From Bog-877 sp050734135 (lineage in GTDB: Bacteria > Chloroflexota > Dormibacteria > Aeolococcales > Bog-877): DNA of 64,000 nt. Every line of letters begins with the position of its first letter. Position 1 is the first letter of the stretch. The notes below the pieces were generated by a model. It saw only the letters and a list, made by a program, of their open reading frames with translations. It was not told where the DNA came from and made no database searches. The position numbers and the translations under genes are program-made. Shown one piece after another: positions 34,081 through 42,978 of this stretch. The stretch covers positions 118,839 to 182,838 of the forward strand of contig JBOHUG010000114.1 of NCBI GenBank assembly GCA_050734135.1, in the 5' to 3' direction.

Positions 34081-35798
34081 GCGCCGACAAAGCTGGGAGG
34101 ACCGGCATCCACGGCGAGCTTGCCCGAGAATCCGGAAAGGGAATGCACGCCGGTCCCGTCATCGTTGGCCAGGAAAACCTGGACCCGACCACCAACGGTG
34201 AGGGTGAACGCGACTTGGCGGCCAGTTGAGGTCGCTGCGGCCGCCTGAGGAAAACTGCCGTCCTTACCGCCGACGATCACGGTGGAGATCCCGGTCGTGG
34301 TGGAGACCGTGGCCAGGGCGCCGGTCGGCTCCTGCAGCAGGATCGTGTCGAGGTCGAGAAAAGCCAGCGGCTGGCCGGCCCCGGCTGCCACCCGGCTCAA
34401 GCGAGAACCCGCGTCTAGCGGCCGGTAGAGCCAGACCGCGGGGTCGGTGGCGCTCCCCACCGCGAAGGCCAGGCTGCTGCCGCTGGGACTCCAGACCGGG
34501 TCTCCTTCGGCGGCCACGGCGGCCGCCGAGGTCGGCAGAAAGGTGATCGCTTTGAGGCCGGGACTGAGCAGCGCAACCCGGGTGGGGTCGTCGGTCGGGG
34601 CCGCCACCGCGGCGACCACCTGTCCGTCGGGCCGCCAGCTGAGCGGTCCGCGCATGCTGGGCGAGGTGGAGAGGGTCAGCGAGGTTGCGGTGGCGACGGT
34701 GTAGACCCGGAGGGTCCCGCCAACCACGAAGGCCAGCTCCTGTCCGTTCGGGCTCCAGGCGGCGCCGTCGCTGCCAGTGCTGCCCAGTACGGAAACAGTC
34801 TTACCCGTACTGAGATCCAGTACCTGGATCGGCTGTCCTCCCGCCAACTCGACCGCCAGGCGGGTTCCGTCTGGGGACGGCCAGGTGTACAGGTAGTGCT
34901 GGCCAGCCGGCGCGGAGGCAAGCACCCGCAGGGCCGGCGGATCTCCGTTGACCTGAGGGGGAGAAGCGGCAAGCTCTTCGGTGTAGTCGCTGGAGGAGGG
35001 ACCGGCCGGAAAGTCCACCGTGCTGGTGCTGCCGAGGCCGCCAATGGTGAAGTGTAGGGTGGCGGACTTCTGCAGGCGGTCGCCATCGACATCCAGCGCC
35101 GACTTGGCGATCGCCAGGTAGTAGGTCGTTCCCGGGATCAGCGGCACGTTCGGCTCCAACAGGTAGCGACCCGGTACCGTTGAGCTTCGGGCGAGCCGGT
35201 AGCCGGCGCTAGGAGCTGGCGTTACCGTGATCGCCCGCTTGACTGCGAGCGGGTTCATGTCACGGCTGAAGTTGATCGAGATCGCCTGGTCAGGTCCGAG
35301 GGTGCCCCCGTTCGAGGGAGCGGTGGAGGAGACCTGGGGGCCGCCCTCGGTGGAGAACTCCCAGGAATGCGAGAGAGGATTGACCGCCCCGTTGGCGGCC
35401 TCGATCCCGCCGAGGATGGCAATGCGGTAGGTGGTGACCGTCTTCCAGGGGTGGTGCGGGTGTACCAGGGTCATCACCCGCGAGCTGGGCCACACGAAAT
35501 GACAACCGGTGTGGCCTTGGGCGGCGGCCTTGGCTATGGAGCAGTCTGGTGGCAGATGGTCCTTGCGCGTGCGCATGTACAGGCGATGCTCGACCGAGAG
35601 CTCGTTCATCGGTGAGCTGAAGGTGATCACCAGGTCGTCGCTGGTGTGGACCGCCCCCTGGCTCGGGGCCGGGGATACGTTGGTGATCTGGGGCGGATTT
35701 AGTGGGCCGCAGCCGGCGAGGGCAGAGGTCAACAGGAGGGCCACTGCGGGCCCGAGTAGCAGACCGAGCCGCCGGGGGCTGCGGACTCCGGTCACCAT
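34077..35798 (-). CDS. Lipoprotein with two Ig-like (Big_5) domains and a beta-propeller
   Basis: 573 residues. Signal peptide with lipobox SALAGC (Cys at about 30). Two Big_5-type Ig domains follow (about 40-150 and 155-255), recognisable by the repeated pattern of SPMNELSVEHRLYM or SRDMNPLAVKRAITV after an IxxxFS strand. The rest (about 290-573) has repeated WSPNG, WRPDG and WSPSG turns, as in TolB/WD40-like propellers. Surface-anchored binding or sensing role is inferred. Start ATG or the next GTG (35795). It is coupled to the UbiA-like gene by a TTGA overlap. Confidence 0.65.
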   Translation of the reverse strand: MVTGVRSPRRLGLLLGPAVALLLTSALAGCGPLNPPQITNVSPAPSQGAVHTSDDLVITFSSPMNELSVEHRLYMRTRKDHLPPDCSIAKAAAQGHTGCHFVWPSSRVMTLVHPHHPWKTVTTYRIAILGGIEAANGAVNPLSHSWEFSTEGGPQVSSTAPSNGGTLGPDQAISINFSRDMNPLAVKRAITVTPAPSAGYRLARSSTVPGRYLLEPNVPLIPGTTYYLAIAKSALDVDGDRLQKSATLHFTIGGLGSTSTVDFPAGPSSSDYTEELAASPPQVNGDPPALRVLASAPAGQHYLYTWPSPDGTRLAVELAGGQPIQVLDLSTGKTVSVLGSTGSDGAAWSPNGQELAFVVGGTLRVYTVATATSLTLSTSPSMRGPLSWRPDGQVVAAVAAPTDDPTRVALLSPGLKAITFLPTSAAAVAAEGDPVWSPSGSSLAFAVGSATDPAVWLYRPLDAGSRLSRVAAGAGQPLAFLDLDTILLQEPTGALATVSTTTGISTVIVGGKDGSFPQAAAATSTGRQVAFTLTVGGRVQVFLANDDGTGVHSLSGFSGKLAVDAGPPSFVGA

Positions 35799-35809
35799 CC
35801 TCCGAAGGG

Positions 35810-37177
35810 TCAGGCGATCTCCGCTAGTTCGATCGCCGGAAGGGCCCCGGAGGGGATGACGACGACGTCGATCCGAGAATCACGCTCAGCTGAGGCAGCG
35901 GCCGCGACGCCAGGCCCCTCGGTGAGGTCAGGGCTAAGGGAGCTGTAGCTGCCCTTGGCCTGGCCCTCGGTCAGGAGCACGACCGACACCTGGTCCAGAC
36001 CGGTCGTGACCAGGACCCCGCCCGTGATCGGTTGCTCCTCAACGAACTCGACCAAGGCCTCAAAGTCGATGATCCGCGAAGGCAACTGCAGGAGCAGAGT
36101 GTTGGCTATCACCAGGCCACCAACGGACTCGACCAGGTTGGCCGGCAACTCGATGGCATCGATGAGACCTTCACCGGCCCCGACGCCCCGTACCACTTCC
36201 TGGAGTGCCGCTTTGTGTCGGCGGTAGGAACCGGAGGAACGGTGCTGGGCCTGAATGATGGCTCCTTCCCGGAAGAGGATGTGCCCGACATTGCGAGGAT
36301 CCTTCTCCCCGGTGATGCTGACGTACCCGGAGAAGCCATCCTGGGACAAGGTCCGGAGCAGCATCGGGAAGTTCAGGAAGCTGGCCTTGAGGCCGCTGTG
36401 GAGCGAGGACCCCGAAGGCATCGGGATCACCACGGAGAGTTGACTCCTGGTGGCGCCCGCCACGGGCTTGCCGGCCGGGGCCGTCGGGGCTGCGGAGCTG
36501 GGGGGGACCGCAGCCGGACGACTGGTGGCGGGGCGGCTGTTCGCAGCGGGGCGCGCCTTCCCGGCAGTCTCCGGGCGACTTGACGGCCAGATGGCGGGGG
36601 TCGTCGATGGCCGTGGAGTTGGCACCGGGGTGGAGGACGCGGCCGGTCTCGGTGCCGCGAAGGCACGCTCCAAGGCGGGGACCGGCGGCGCCGGGGTCTG
36701 AAAGGTTGGGATGTCAGCCGGCTCGTCAACAGTTGCGGCGATCTCGCCAGTCGCAACCGTGTCCAGCCAGTCCTCGTCGTCACCGAGTTCGTCGGTCATA
36801 TCCCCACCGGCCGCTGGAGTGGAGGCGGTGGCGACCGTCACGGTCACCTCCGCGGCTGAGATCGCCGGCTGGTTGTCCCGTCCGCTGCGCCAGAGCGCGA
36901 GCAGGTCTTCAGTGGAGCTGTTGATGGTCTCCTCGGGGGGCAGCTTGGCCCGCGGGTTGAAGCTGTACTCCCCGTCCCGCCAGCTGAGCGCATCAACCAC
37001 AGCCGGCTCACCGTCGCCTTCGCCGCTGACCGCATGAAAGAGATGTCCGAACAGGAAGTGAAGGGAGCACTGGCTCCCGTTGCTGGCAAGCGAGAGCGTG
37101 CCGGTGGCCCGTTCCTGCTGCATGGTCTGGAGCAATTCTGCGACGGTGGTCGGCCCCAGGCTTCCCTGATTTTGCAT
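35810..37177 (-). CDS. DUF4388 (PATAN-like) protein with a long Pro/Ala-rich linker
   Basis: 455 residues. The N-terminal ~110 residues match DUF4388 by eye: VAELLQTMQQERATGTLSL, LHFLFGHLFHAVSGEGDGEPAV and LSWRDGEYSFNP. A disordered stretch rich in A/P/T/R follows (about 125-250). A second, degenerate DUF4388-like unit appears with LLRTLSQDGFSGYVSITG and HILFREGAIIQAQ. DUF4388 proteins often sit in GTPase/response-regulator networks. ATG at 37177 is preferred over the open frame to 37258, which would leave little room for the divergent promoter. Confidence 0.7.
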   Translation of the reverse strand: MQNQGSLGPTTVAELLQTMQQERATGTLSLASNGSQCSLHFLFGHLFHAVSGEGDGEPAVVDALSWRDGEYSFNPRAKLPPEETINSSTEDLLALWRSGRDNQPAISAAEVTVTVATASTPAAGGDMTDELGDDEDWLDTVATGEIAATVDEPADIPTFQTPAPPVPALERAFAAPRPAASSTPVPTPRPSTTPAIWPSSRPETAGKARPAANSRPATSRPAAVPPSSAAPTAPAGKPVAGATRSQLSVVIPMPSGSSLHSGLKASFLNFPMLLRTLSQDGFSGYVSITGEKDPRNVGHILFREGAIIQAQHRSSGSYRRHKAALQEVVRGVGAGEGLIDAIELPANLVESVGGLVIANTLLLQLPSRIIDFEALVEFVEEQPITGGVLVTTGLDQVSVVLLTEGQAKGSYSSLSPDLTEGPGVAAAASAERDSRIDVVVIPSGALPAIELAEIA

Positions 37178-37311
37178 TGTCCCGAGTAGCTCCAATAGGG
37201 CAACCCGAAGTGAATTCGGGTCCGCCCTCCCCACTTGCGGTCGGCGCGATACTAGCACAGGCCAGCTTCACGATTGGAGCGAAGTACGGCGGTTCGCAGT
37301 CAGCCGTCTGC

Positions 37312-37317
37312 CAGAAT
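37312..37317 (+). promoter_or_regulatory. -10-like element of the second femX gene
   Basis: CAGAAT, 6 nt before GTG 37324. It is a weaker hexamer than the TATACT examples, but at the same distance. Confidence 0.35.
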
Positions 37318-37323
37318 GCGCCG

Positions 37324-38334
37324 GTGAGGGCGGCGCCCCGGGAGCAATCGGCGGCGAAGTGGGACGACCGCCTGCGGGAATGGCCGGCGGCCAACCTGCT
37401 GCAGTCGAATGGCTGGGGAGAGGTGCAGAGCCGGGCCGGTTGGGTCACCCACCGGCTGGAGGTGCCGACCGCCTCCGGCGCCCTGCCACTTTCTGCACAG
37501 GTGACCTCAAGCGGTCTGCCGGGGTTCTCCCGGATCTACGTGCCCCGGGGGCCGGTCTGTCCGCCGGGAGATCTCGCCAGCTTCGAAGATGGCCTCGCGG
37601 CTCTATTGGAGCTGGGCCAGCAGTGCCGGGCTCTGGCTCTGGAGGTGGAGGTGCCCTGGCTCGAGAATTCAGTACCGCCGGGCCATCCCTGGCTGAGTTG
37701 GGCGGCCGTCCCGTCCCGCCAGCCGCTGGCGACTCTGGTGGTGGACCTCCGCCGGGAGCAACAGGCGATCTTGGCCAGCTTCCATCCGAAGGCCCGTTAC
37801 AACGTCAGGCTGGCCGAGCGCCGCGGGGTGCTGATCGACGAGGAGGCGTCGCTCTCCGACCTGACCACCTGCATCGCGGCCACCCAGGAGAGGCAGCGGA
37901 TCCACCTGCCCAGCCCTCGACACCTGAGGGTGGTTATGGAGCAGCTCGGTAGTGGGGCTCGCATTCTGGCCGCACGGGTCGATGGCGAGGTGGTGGCAGC
38001 GATCCTGGTCGCCTCATTCGCCGGCCAGGCCATCTATCTATATGGAGGGGCTACCGGGCGGCATCGGGACCGGATGCCCAACCAGCTGCTTCAGTGGCGG
38101 GCGATGCTGCGGGCTCGCGAGGAAGGATGCCACCACTACGATCTCTGGGGAATCCCGGAGAACCAGGATCCCAAGCATCCATGGAGAGGGCTGGCGCAGT
38201 TCAAGCTCGGCTTCGGAGGCGTGCAGATCCGGTACGCAGGCGCTAGATTGCTGCAGCTGCGACCAGGCGGCGCCACCATCCTGGCGGGACTGGACGCAGT
38301 CCGCCACCGGGCGCGGACCAGAGGGAGGAGATGA
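37324..38334 (+). CDS. FemX/FemAB-family peptidoglycan-bridge aminoacyltransferase, second copy
   Basis: 336 residues. NLLQSNGWGEVQSRAGW, YVPRGPVC, SFHPKARYNVRLAERRGV (the K-x-R-Y-N-x-R signature, better conserved than in the 13.5-kb copy), AIYLYGGATGRHRD and the C-terminal YDLWGIPEN...GLAQFKLGFGG. The open frame to 37177 is discarded because it runs into the divergent DUF4388 gene. Its stop overlaps the next gene as ATGA. Predicted to add an amino acid to the lipid II peptide; the residue is unknown. Confidence 0.85.
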   Translation: MRAAPREQSAAKWDDRLREWPAANLLQSNGWGEVQSRAGWVTHRLEVPTASGALPLSAQVTSSGLPGFSRIYVPRGPVCPPGDLASFEDGLAALLELGQQCRALALEVEVPWLENSVPPGHPWLSWAAVPSRQPLATLVVDLRREQQAILASFHPKARYNVRLAERRGVLIDEEASLSDLTTCIAATQERQRIHLPSPRHLRVVMEQLGSGARILAARVDGEVVAAILVASFAGQAIYLYGGATGRHRDRMPNQLLQWRAMLRAREEGCHHYDLWGIPENQDPKHPWRGLAQFKLGFGGVQIRYAGARLLQLRPGGATILAGLDAVRHRARTRGRR

Positions 38335-38972
38335 AGAGAGAGGGCTCCGAAGAGGCCTCGGAGAACGGCGAAACCTACTTCCCTACCTATGAGGAGCTAG
38401 CTGCCGAACTGCTGGACGGATTGGAGCAGGCCTCTCTGGTGGTCCACGACGTCGGCCACGAGCTGGAACCGAGCAGCGGGGAGCGCACCTTTCACGCCTC
38501 GGTCCGGCTGACCACCAGCGAGCCGCCTCATCGGTACGCCGCTACCCTGCACTTCCATTGGGACGCCCTTCTCACCTACGTCGGCACGTACGGTCCGGGG
38601 AGCGACTGCGAGCTCTACCACGACGACGAAGAGATCTGCACCCACCGCCACAGCGCCCCGCGCCCCTTCGTGGAGTTAGTGGGGGAGTTCGACCTCGGCG
38701 ACGGCGGGTACGAACTGCGAGAACTGACCGAGATCAACGGGTGGCTGGCGACGGTGGACGGGCTGCTCGGGCGCGCGGTCCCGGACCAGGAGGGCCGGAC
38801 AGTCAGGGTCGGCCTGGCCGTGCGGGAGGGGGGCATCTGGGTTGAGCGGTTTCACGCCGAGCAGGCCTGGTATCTCGATCTGAGTGAGCCTCCCGATCTC
38901 AATCCGGTCTGCAAGGTGATCGCCTCCACTTTGAAGGCGACGCCGGCGCTGGCCGACCGGCTCCCGCTTTAG
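38331..38972 (+). CDS. Uncharacterised acidic protein
   Basis: 213 residues, cytosolic, acidic, with no motif I recognise. It has the look of a folded alpha/beta protein (HASVRLTTS, YAATLHFHWDALLTYVGTYG). A His/Asp/Glu/Cys-rich patch DCELYHDDEEICTHRH at about 91-106 could bind metal, but that is speculation. ATG start coupled to femX (ATGA). Confidence 0.65.
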   Translation: MKREGSEEASENGETYFPTYEELAAELLDGLEQASLVVHDVGHELEPSSGERTFHASVRLTTSEPPHRYAATLHFHWDALLTYVGTYGPGSDCELYHDDEEICTHRHSAPRPFVELVGEFDLGDGGYELRELTEINGWLATVDGLLGRAVPDQEGRTVRVGLAVREGGIWVERFHAEQAWYLDLSEPPDLNPVCKVIASTLKATPALADRLPL

Positions 38973-38990
38973 TCCCACCGCGTCGGCGGG

Positions 38991-39485
38991 CTATCGCCCG
39001 GCCCAGATTCCGTTCAGGTGACGCTCAGCCAGATCTCTGATCGAGAGCCCCTCCCCGGCATGCCTCCAGTCCGGGACCAACAGCCTGGCCCCGCGGAGCA
39101 AGTAGGGCCGGAGCAGGAGCCCCGGATGGGGGACTGTCAGCTCGGGAGAGTCCCACTGCTCGCCCTCGATCAGGATCACGTCGACGTCCAGGGTCCGGGG
39201 TCCTTTGGCCAGCAGGCGGCGGCGCCCGCTGCGTTCTTCCGCCAAATGGGCCAGCTCCAACCAGCCGCGCCCGCTCCGGGAGCCCTCGACCAACAGCAGC
39301 TGATTGAGGAAGTCAGGCTGGGGAAGCGTGCCGATCGGAACTGTGTTCCAGCGAGGGGTGCTCGCCAGGACCGGGACCCCCTCCTCGGCGAAGACCTGGA
39401 GGGCTAGATCCAGATACGCAGTCCGCTGAGCCAGGTTGCTGCCCAGCGCCAGCACTGCTCGGGAGCCTCTCGGATACCCCGACAT
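38991..39485 (-). CDS. folK: 2-amino-4-hydroxy-6-hydroxymethyldihydropteridine diphosphokinase
   Basis: HPPK of folate synthesis. N-terminal AVLALGSNLAQR, STPRWNTVPIG, QPDFLNQLLLVEG and the signature RTLDVDVILIEG with HPGLLLRPYLLRG. 164 residues, normal. It lies downstream of folP on the same strand (170-nt gap); no folB (dihydroneopterin aldolase) lies between them, unlike the common folP-folB-folK order. Confidence 0.95.
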   Translation of the reverse strand: MSGYPRGSRAVLALGSNLAQRTAYLDLALQVFAEEGVPVLASTPRWNTVPIGTLPQPDFLNQLLLVEGSRSGRGWLELAHLAEERSGRRRLLAKGPRTLDVDVILIEGEQWDSPELTVPHPGLLLRPYLLRGARLLVPDWRHAGEGLSIRDLAERHLNGIWAGR

Positions 39486-39654
39486 ATCAGCGGATGGCTC
39501 CTCTAGCCGGTCGAGACCAGCGACTAGCTGCCGGTGGACGAAACCCGCGCTCGGGGCTAGCCGTCACGTTCGAGCGAGTTCGATCGTGGGATCGCCGCCC
39601 TCGGGCCACCGTTCCTGGGGCGCAGGGGGGTGATACGGGAGAAAGTGCCGGCCA

Positions 39655-40785
39655 CTAGTCGGGAGCGCGACGAGCCAGCACGTCCATTACCCGGGCGACG
39701 TCGCGAATCTGAGCCACGTCATGAACCCGAACGATGTCGGCCCCGCAGGCGATCGACCAGGCGACCGTGGCGGCGGTGCCGAGGAGGCGGCCCTCGACCG
39801 GGCGCTCGTCCAGCAGCCAGCCGATCAGCGACTTGCGGGAGGTGCCCACCAGGACAGCGCAGCCCAAAACCCGCAACTCCGCCAGATGGCGCAAGAGGTC
39901 GAAGTTCTGGGTGGGGATCTTGCCGAAACCGATCCCCGGGTCCAGCACCACCTGATCTTGGCGGATGCCCGCCCGCTGAGCCAGCCGCAGCGAGACCCGC
40001 AGCTGAACCAGCACTTCGCCAATCAGGTCTCGGTACTCGCTGGTGGACTGGTTGTGCATGCAGATCACCGGCGCCGCCGCACTCGCCACCACTTCCGCCA
40101 TCTCGGGATCGCGGCGCAGCCCCCAGATGTCATTGACCCCATCAGCTCCGGCCTCGAGAGCTGCCCTCGCCACTTCGGACTTGGCGGTGTCCACCAGGAC
40201 CGGCACCGAGACCTCGTTGGTAATCAGACGCAGAGCGGGGAGCAACCGGCGGATCTCCTCCGGGGCGGAAACGGGGTAGTGACCCGGCCGGGTGCTCTCT
40301 CCACCGACATCGATCGCATCGGCGCCCTCGTCGACGAGCCGGCGCGCCCGGTCGAGGGCTGCCTTCGGGCTGCTGCCAACCCCGTCGCCACTGAAGGAGT
40401 CCGGGGTGACGTTGACTACTCCGAGTAGGTAGGTGCGCTTTCCGAACTCCCACCTGGCGTCGCCCAGCTGGAGCGCCGGCGCTGGTCCCCGGAGGTTCTC
40501 CAGCGCCTCCCGCACTGCCTGTACCGGGGGCCAGCCGGTCTGGTCGCTGGGCAGTCGTCCAGCTCCCTGAAGGAGACGCGCGAGTTGCCCTTCGAGTCGG
40601 ATAGAGCCATCCGGGGTGACTTGGACCCGGTCCGGTCCGATTTCGGCCAGGAGGGCAGCCAACCGGGGTGAATCCGCGGCCGCCTCGACCCGGAGGCAAA
40701 CTTCACTGGCGGCTCCCATCGTCGCCAGATTGGGGTACGGCGCGGAGAGCCGGACCACCACTTCGGGAGCTGTGTGGACCTCCAT
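39655..40785 (-). CDS. folP: Dihydropteroate synthase with an N-terminal extension
   Basis: Joins pABA to hydroxymethyldihydropterin diphosphate. The DHPS core starts at about residue 117 with YLLGVVNVTPDSFSGDG, then AIDVGGESTRPG, VLVDTAKSEVA, GVNDIWGL, CMHNQ, LDPGIGFGK, VGTSRKSLIG and RVHDVAQ. The first ~115 residues are not part of the usual enzyme; such extensions are known in some clostridial and archaeal DHPS proteins. 376 residues. Divergent from the EF-G paralog. Confidence 0.93.
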   Translation of the reverse strand: MEVHTAPEVVVRLSAPYPNLATMGAASEVCLRVEAAADSPRLAALLAEIGPDRVQVTPDGSIRLEGQLARLLQGAGRLPSDQTGWPPVQAVREALENLRGPAPALQLGDARWEFGKRTYLLGVVNVTPDSFSGDGVGSSPKAALDRARRLVDEGADAIDVGGESTRPGHYPVSAPEEIRRLLPALRLITNEVSVPVLVDTAKSEVARAALEAGADGVNDIWGLRRDPEMAEVVASAAAPVICMHNQSTSEYRDLIGEVLVQLRVSLRLAQRAGIRQDQVVLDPGIGFGKIPTQNFDLLRHLAELRVLGCAVLVGTSRKSLIGWLLDERPVEGRLLGTAATVAWSIACGADIVRVHDVAQIRDVARVMDVLARRAPD

Positions 40786-40831
40786 CTCGGTCAGTTTGCG
40801 ACAGACACTCCCGCTACCGGCGGAGTCCGCC

Positions 40832-40837
40832 TAGAAT
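40832..40837 (+). promoter_or_regulatory. -10 element upstream of the EF-G paralog
   Basis: TAGAAT, 10 nt before ATG 40848, leaving a leader of about 3-4 nt. Confidence 0.4.
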
Positions 40838-40847
40838 CAGCGCTGGA

Positions 40848-42896
40848 ATGGGAGTGGGCGTGTCGGGGCCCGGGCTGAACGTCGCCATCCTGGGACACAG
40901 TCACGACGGTAAGACCACCCTGGCGGAGGCGCTGCTCTTCGCCGCCGGGGCTTCTCCCCGGCTGGGATCGACCGACCAGGGAACCACCGTCCTGGACTAC
41001 GAGCCCGAGGAGCAGCGGCGCCACATCTCGGTCCAGCTGGGAATCGCCTGCCTCCGCTGGCAGGACTCGGCCATAGCACTGCTGGACACCCCCGGGTTCC
41101 AGGACTTCGAAGGAGAGGTCCTGGAGGCGCTCTCGGTGGCGGACGCGGCGGTGCTGGTGGTGGGGGCGAACGCCGGGGGCAATTTACCGGTGGGCGCGGA
41201 GAGCACCTGGGACCTGCTGGCCGAGCGCCAGCTGCCCCGGCTGATCGTCTTCACCAAGCTGGACAAGGAACACGCCGACTTCGAGGCCACCTATGCGACG
41301 CTGCAGACCCGCCTAGTCCCCAAGCCCATCGCGTTGCAGATTCCGATCGGTCTGGAGCACTCGTTCCAGGGAGCGGTGGACCTGCTGAGCGGTCGGGCTC
41401 TGCTCTTCGATCCCCAAGGCGGCTGCCGTGAAGTCGACTGCCCCGCGGAGCTGGAAGGGGAGGCGGCCCGGCGGCACCAGGAGCTGGTCGAGGCTGTCGC
41501 GGAGACCAACGACGAACTTCTGGAGCGCTACCTGGATGGCCAGGAGCCATCCCCGGATCAGCTCCGGGAGGCTCTTCACGAGGCAACCGCCCGGGGCAAG
41601 TTGGCGCCGGTCTTGGTGGCGGCCCCGGCCCACGCCTTGGGGGCCAGGCCGGTACTGGAAGCGCTTGCCAGCTGCCTCAGTCGGGTGAGCGCGCCACCGG
41701 ACCAGGGCGGGCCCCCGACCCTGTACTTCTTCAAAACCGTCGCCGACCCCTTCGGCAAGATCTCCTACTTCCGTGTCCTCAACGGCACTCTGAAGGGTGA
41801 CGCCCACCTCTTCAATTCCCGGACCGGGGGAGAGGAGCGAATCGCGAGGCTCCTTCGACCTAGGGGCAAGACCCTGGAGCCGGTGGACCAGCTGTTGGCC
41901 GGTGAGCTGGGGGCCGCCACCAAGCTGATCCATGTGGCAACCGGGGACACCCTAGGGCCCAAGGGCACGGTCGCCAGCTCAGTGCCGGAGTTCCCGCCGA
42001 CCTCCTACACGATGGCCATCCGACCGAAGTCCAAAGGCGACGAGGAGAAGATCCACGCCGGCCTCAACCACATCCTGGAGGAGGATCCCACACTGCGGAT
42101 CGAGCTAGCGCCCGGGACTCACGAGACGCTGATCCACGGTCTGGGCGACGTCCACCTCGAGGTCACCCTGGAGAAGCTGCGGCGGAAGTACCAAGTCGAG
42201 GCGGTGCTGGCCGTGCCCCACGTTCCCTACCAGGAGGCGGTTCGGGGAACCGCCCGCCAGCAGCACAAGTACAAGAAGCAGTCCGGCGGTGCCGGTCTCT
42301 ACGGTGACTGCACTTTGGAGATCGAACCACTTCCCCGGGGCGCGGGAATCATCTGGGAGGACAAGATCTTCGGCGGCGCGATCCCCCAGCCGTTCCGGCT
42401 CTCGGTGGAGAAGGGGGTACGCCAGACCCTTGAGCAGGGCGCACTTGCTGGATACCCGATCGTGGACGTCAAGGTGCGGCTGGTGGACGGCTCGACCCAT
42501 TCCGTTGACGGTAAGGACATCGCCTTTCAGCTGGCCGGGGCCATGGCGATGCGGGAGGCGGTCGAGAAAGCCGGTGCCTATCTCCTGGAGCCAGTCATGG
42601 AAGTCGCCGTCATCGTGCCCGCCTCCCACATGGGTGAGGTGATCGGCCAGCTCAACGCGCACAGGGGCCACATCGGGGGGATGACCCCGGTGGGACCAGA
42701 GCTGGAGCAGGTGACCGCCCGGGTGCCGCTGGCGGAGATGTACCAGTTCCCGATCGAGCTCCGGGCGATGACCCAGGGCCGCGGCCGGTACACCATGACC
42801 TTTGACCACTACGACGAGGTTCCCGCCCAGGTGGCTCAGCCGATCATCGCCGCCCGCCAGCAGCAGCTCCACAGCCGCGAACCCCTCAGCGCCTGA
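40848..42896 (+). CDS. Elongation factor G-like protein (EF-G2/FusA2 type)
   Basis: 682 residues with the five-domain EF-G architecture. G1 is GHSHDGKTTLAEALL, G3 is DTPGFQDFEGEV, and G4 is TKLDK (usual NKxD). The later domains are clear: HLEVTLEKLRRKYQVE, SGGAGLYGDCTLEIEP, LLEPVMEVAVIVPASHMGEVIGQL and RGHIGGM. The switch-II catalytic His of EF-G (DTPGH) is replaced by Phe, as in EF-G paralogs that hydrolyse GTP poorly. No rpsL/rpsG/tuf is nearby, so it is not the main EF-G. ATG 40848 is chosen; the open frame upstream overlaps folP. Confidence 0.88.
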   Translation: MGVGVSGPGLNVAILGHSHDGKTTLAEALLFAAGASPRLGSTDQGTTVLDYEPEEQRRHISVQLGIACLRWQDSAIALLDTPGFQDFEGEVLEALSVADAAVLVVGANAGGNLPVGAESTWDLLAERQLPRLIVFTKLDKEHADFEATYATLQTRLVPKPIALQIPIGLEHSFQGAVDLLSGRALLFDPQGGCREVDCPAELEGEAARRHQELVEAVAETNDELLERYLDGQEPSPDQLREALHEATARGKLAPVLVAAPAHALGARPVLEALASCLSRVSAPPDQGGPPTLYFFKTVADPFGKISYFRVLNGTLKGDAHLFNSRTGGEERIARLLRPRGKTLEPVDQLLAGELGAATKLIHVATGDTLGPKGTVASSVPEFPPTSYTMAIRPKSKGDEEKIHAGLNHILEEDPTLRIELAPGTHETLIHGLGDVHLEVTLEKLRRKYQVEAVLAVPHVPYQEAVRGTARQQHKYKKQSGGAGLYGDCTLEIEPLPRGAGIIWEDKIFGGAIPQPFRLSVEKGVRQTLEQGALAGYPIVDVKVRLVDGSTHSVDGKDIAFQLAGAMAMREAVEKAGAYLLEPVMEVAVIVPASHMGEVIGQLNAHRGHIGGMTPVGPELEQVTARVPLAEMYQFPIELRAMTQGRGRYTMTFDHYDEVPAQVAQPIIAARQQQLHSREPLSA

Positions 42897-42920
42897 GCAG
42901 CGACCCGGGCTGGGTAGAGC

Positions 42921-42926
42921 TATAAT
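42921..42926 (+). promoter_or_regulatory. -10 element upstream of pirin
   Basis: TATAAT, about 50 nt before the pirin ATG. Unlike most units here, this one has a leader and a Shine-Dalgarno (AGGAGG). Confidence 0.45.
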
Positions 42927-42978
42927 TGCATAAGCAACGACTTTTCCAGGACGGGCCCCGTCCATCCAGGAGGCGACC

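Noticed and set aside
39486..39654. tRNA or small RNA between folK and folP
   Set aside because: No cloverleaf, no T-loop GTTCGANTC in a suitable place; only short GC hairpins.
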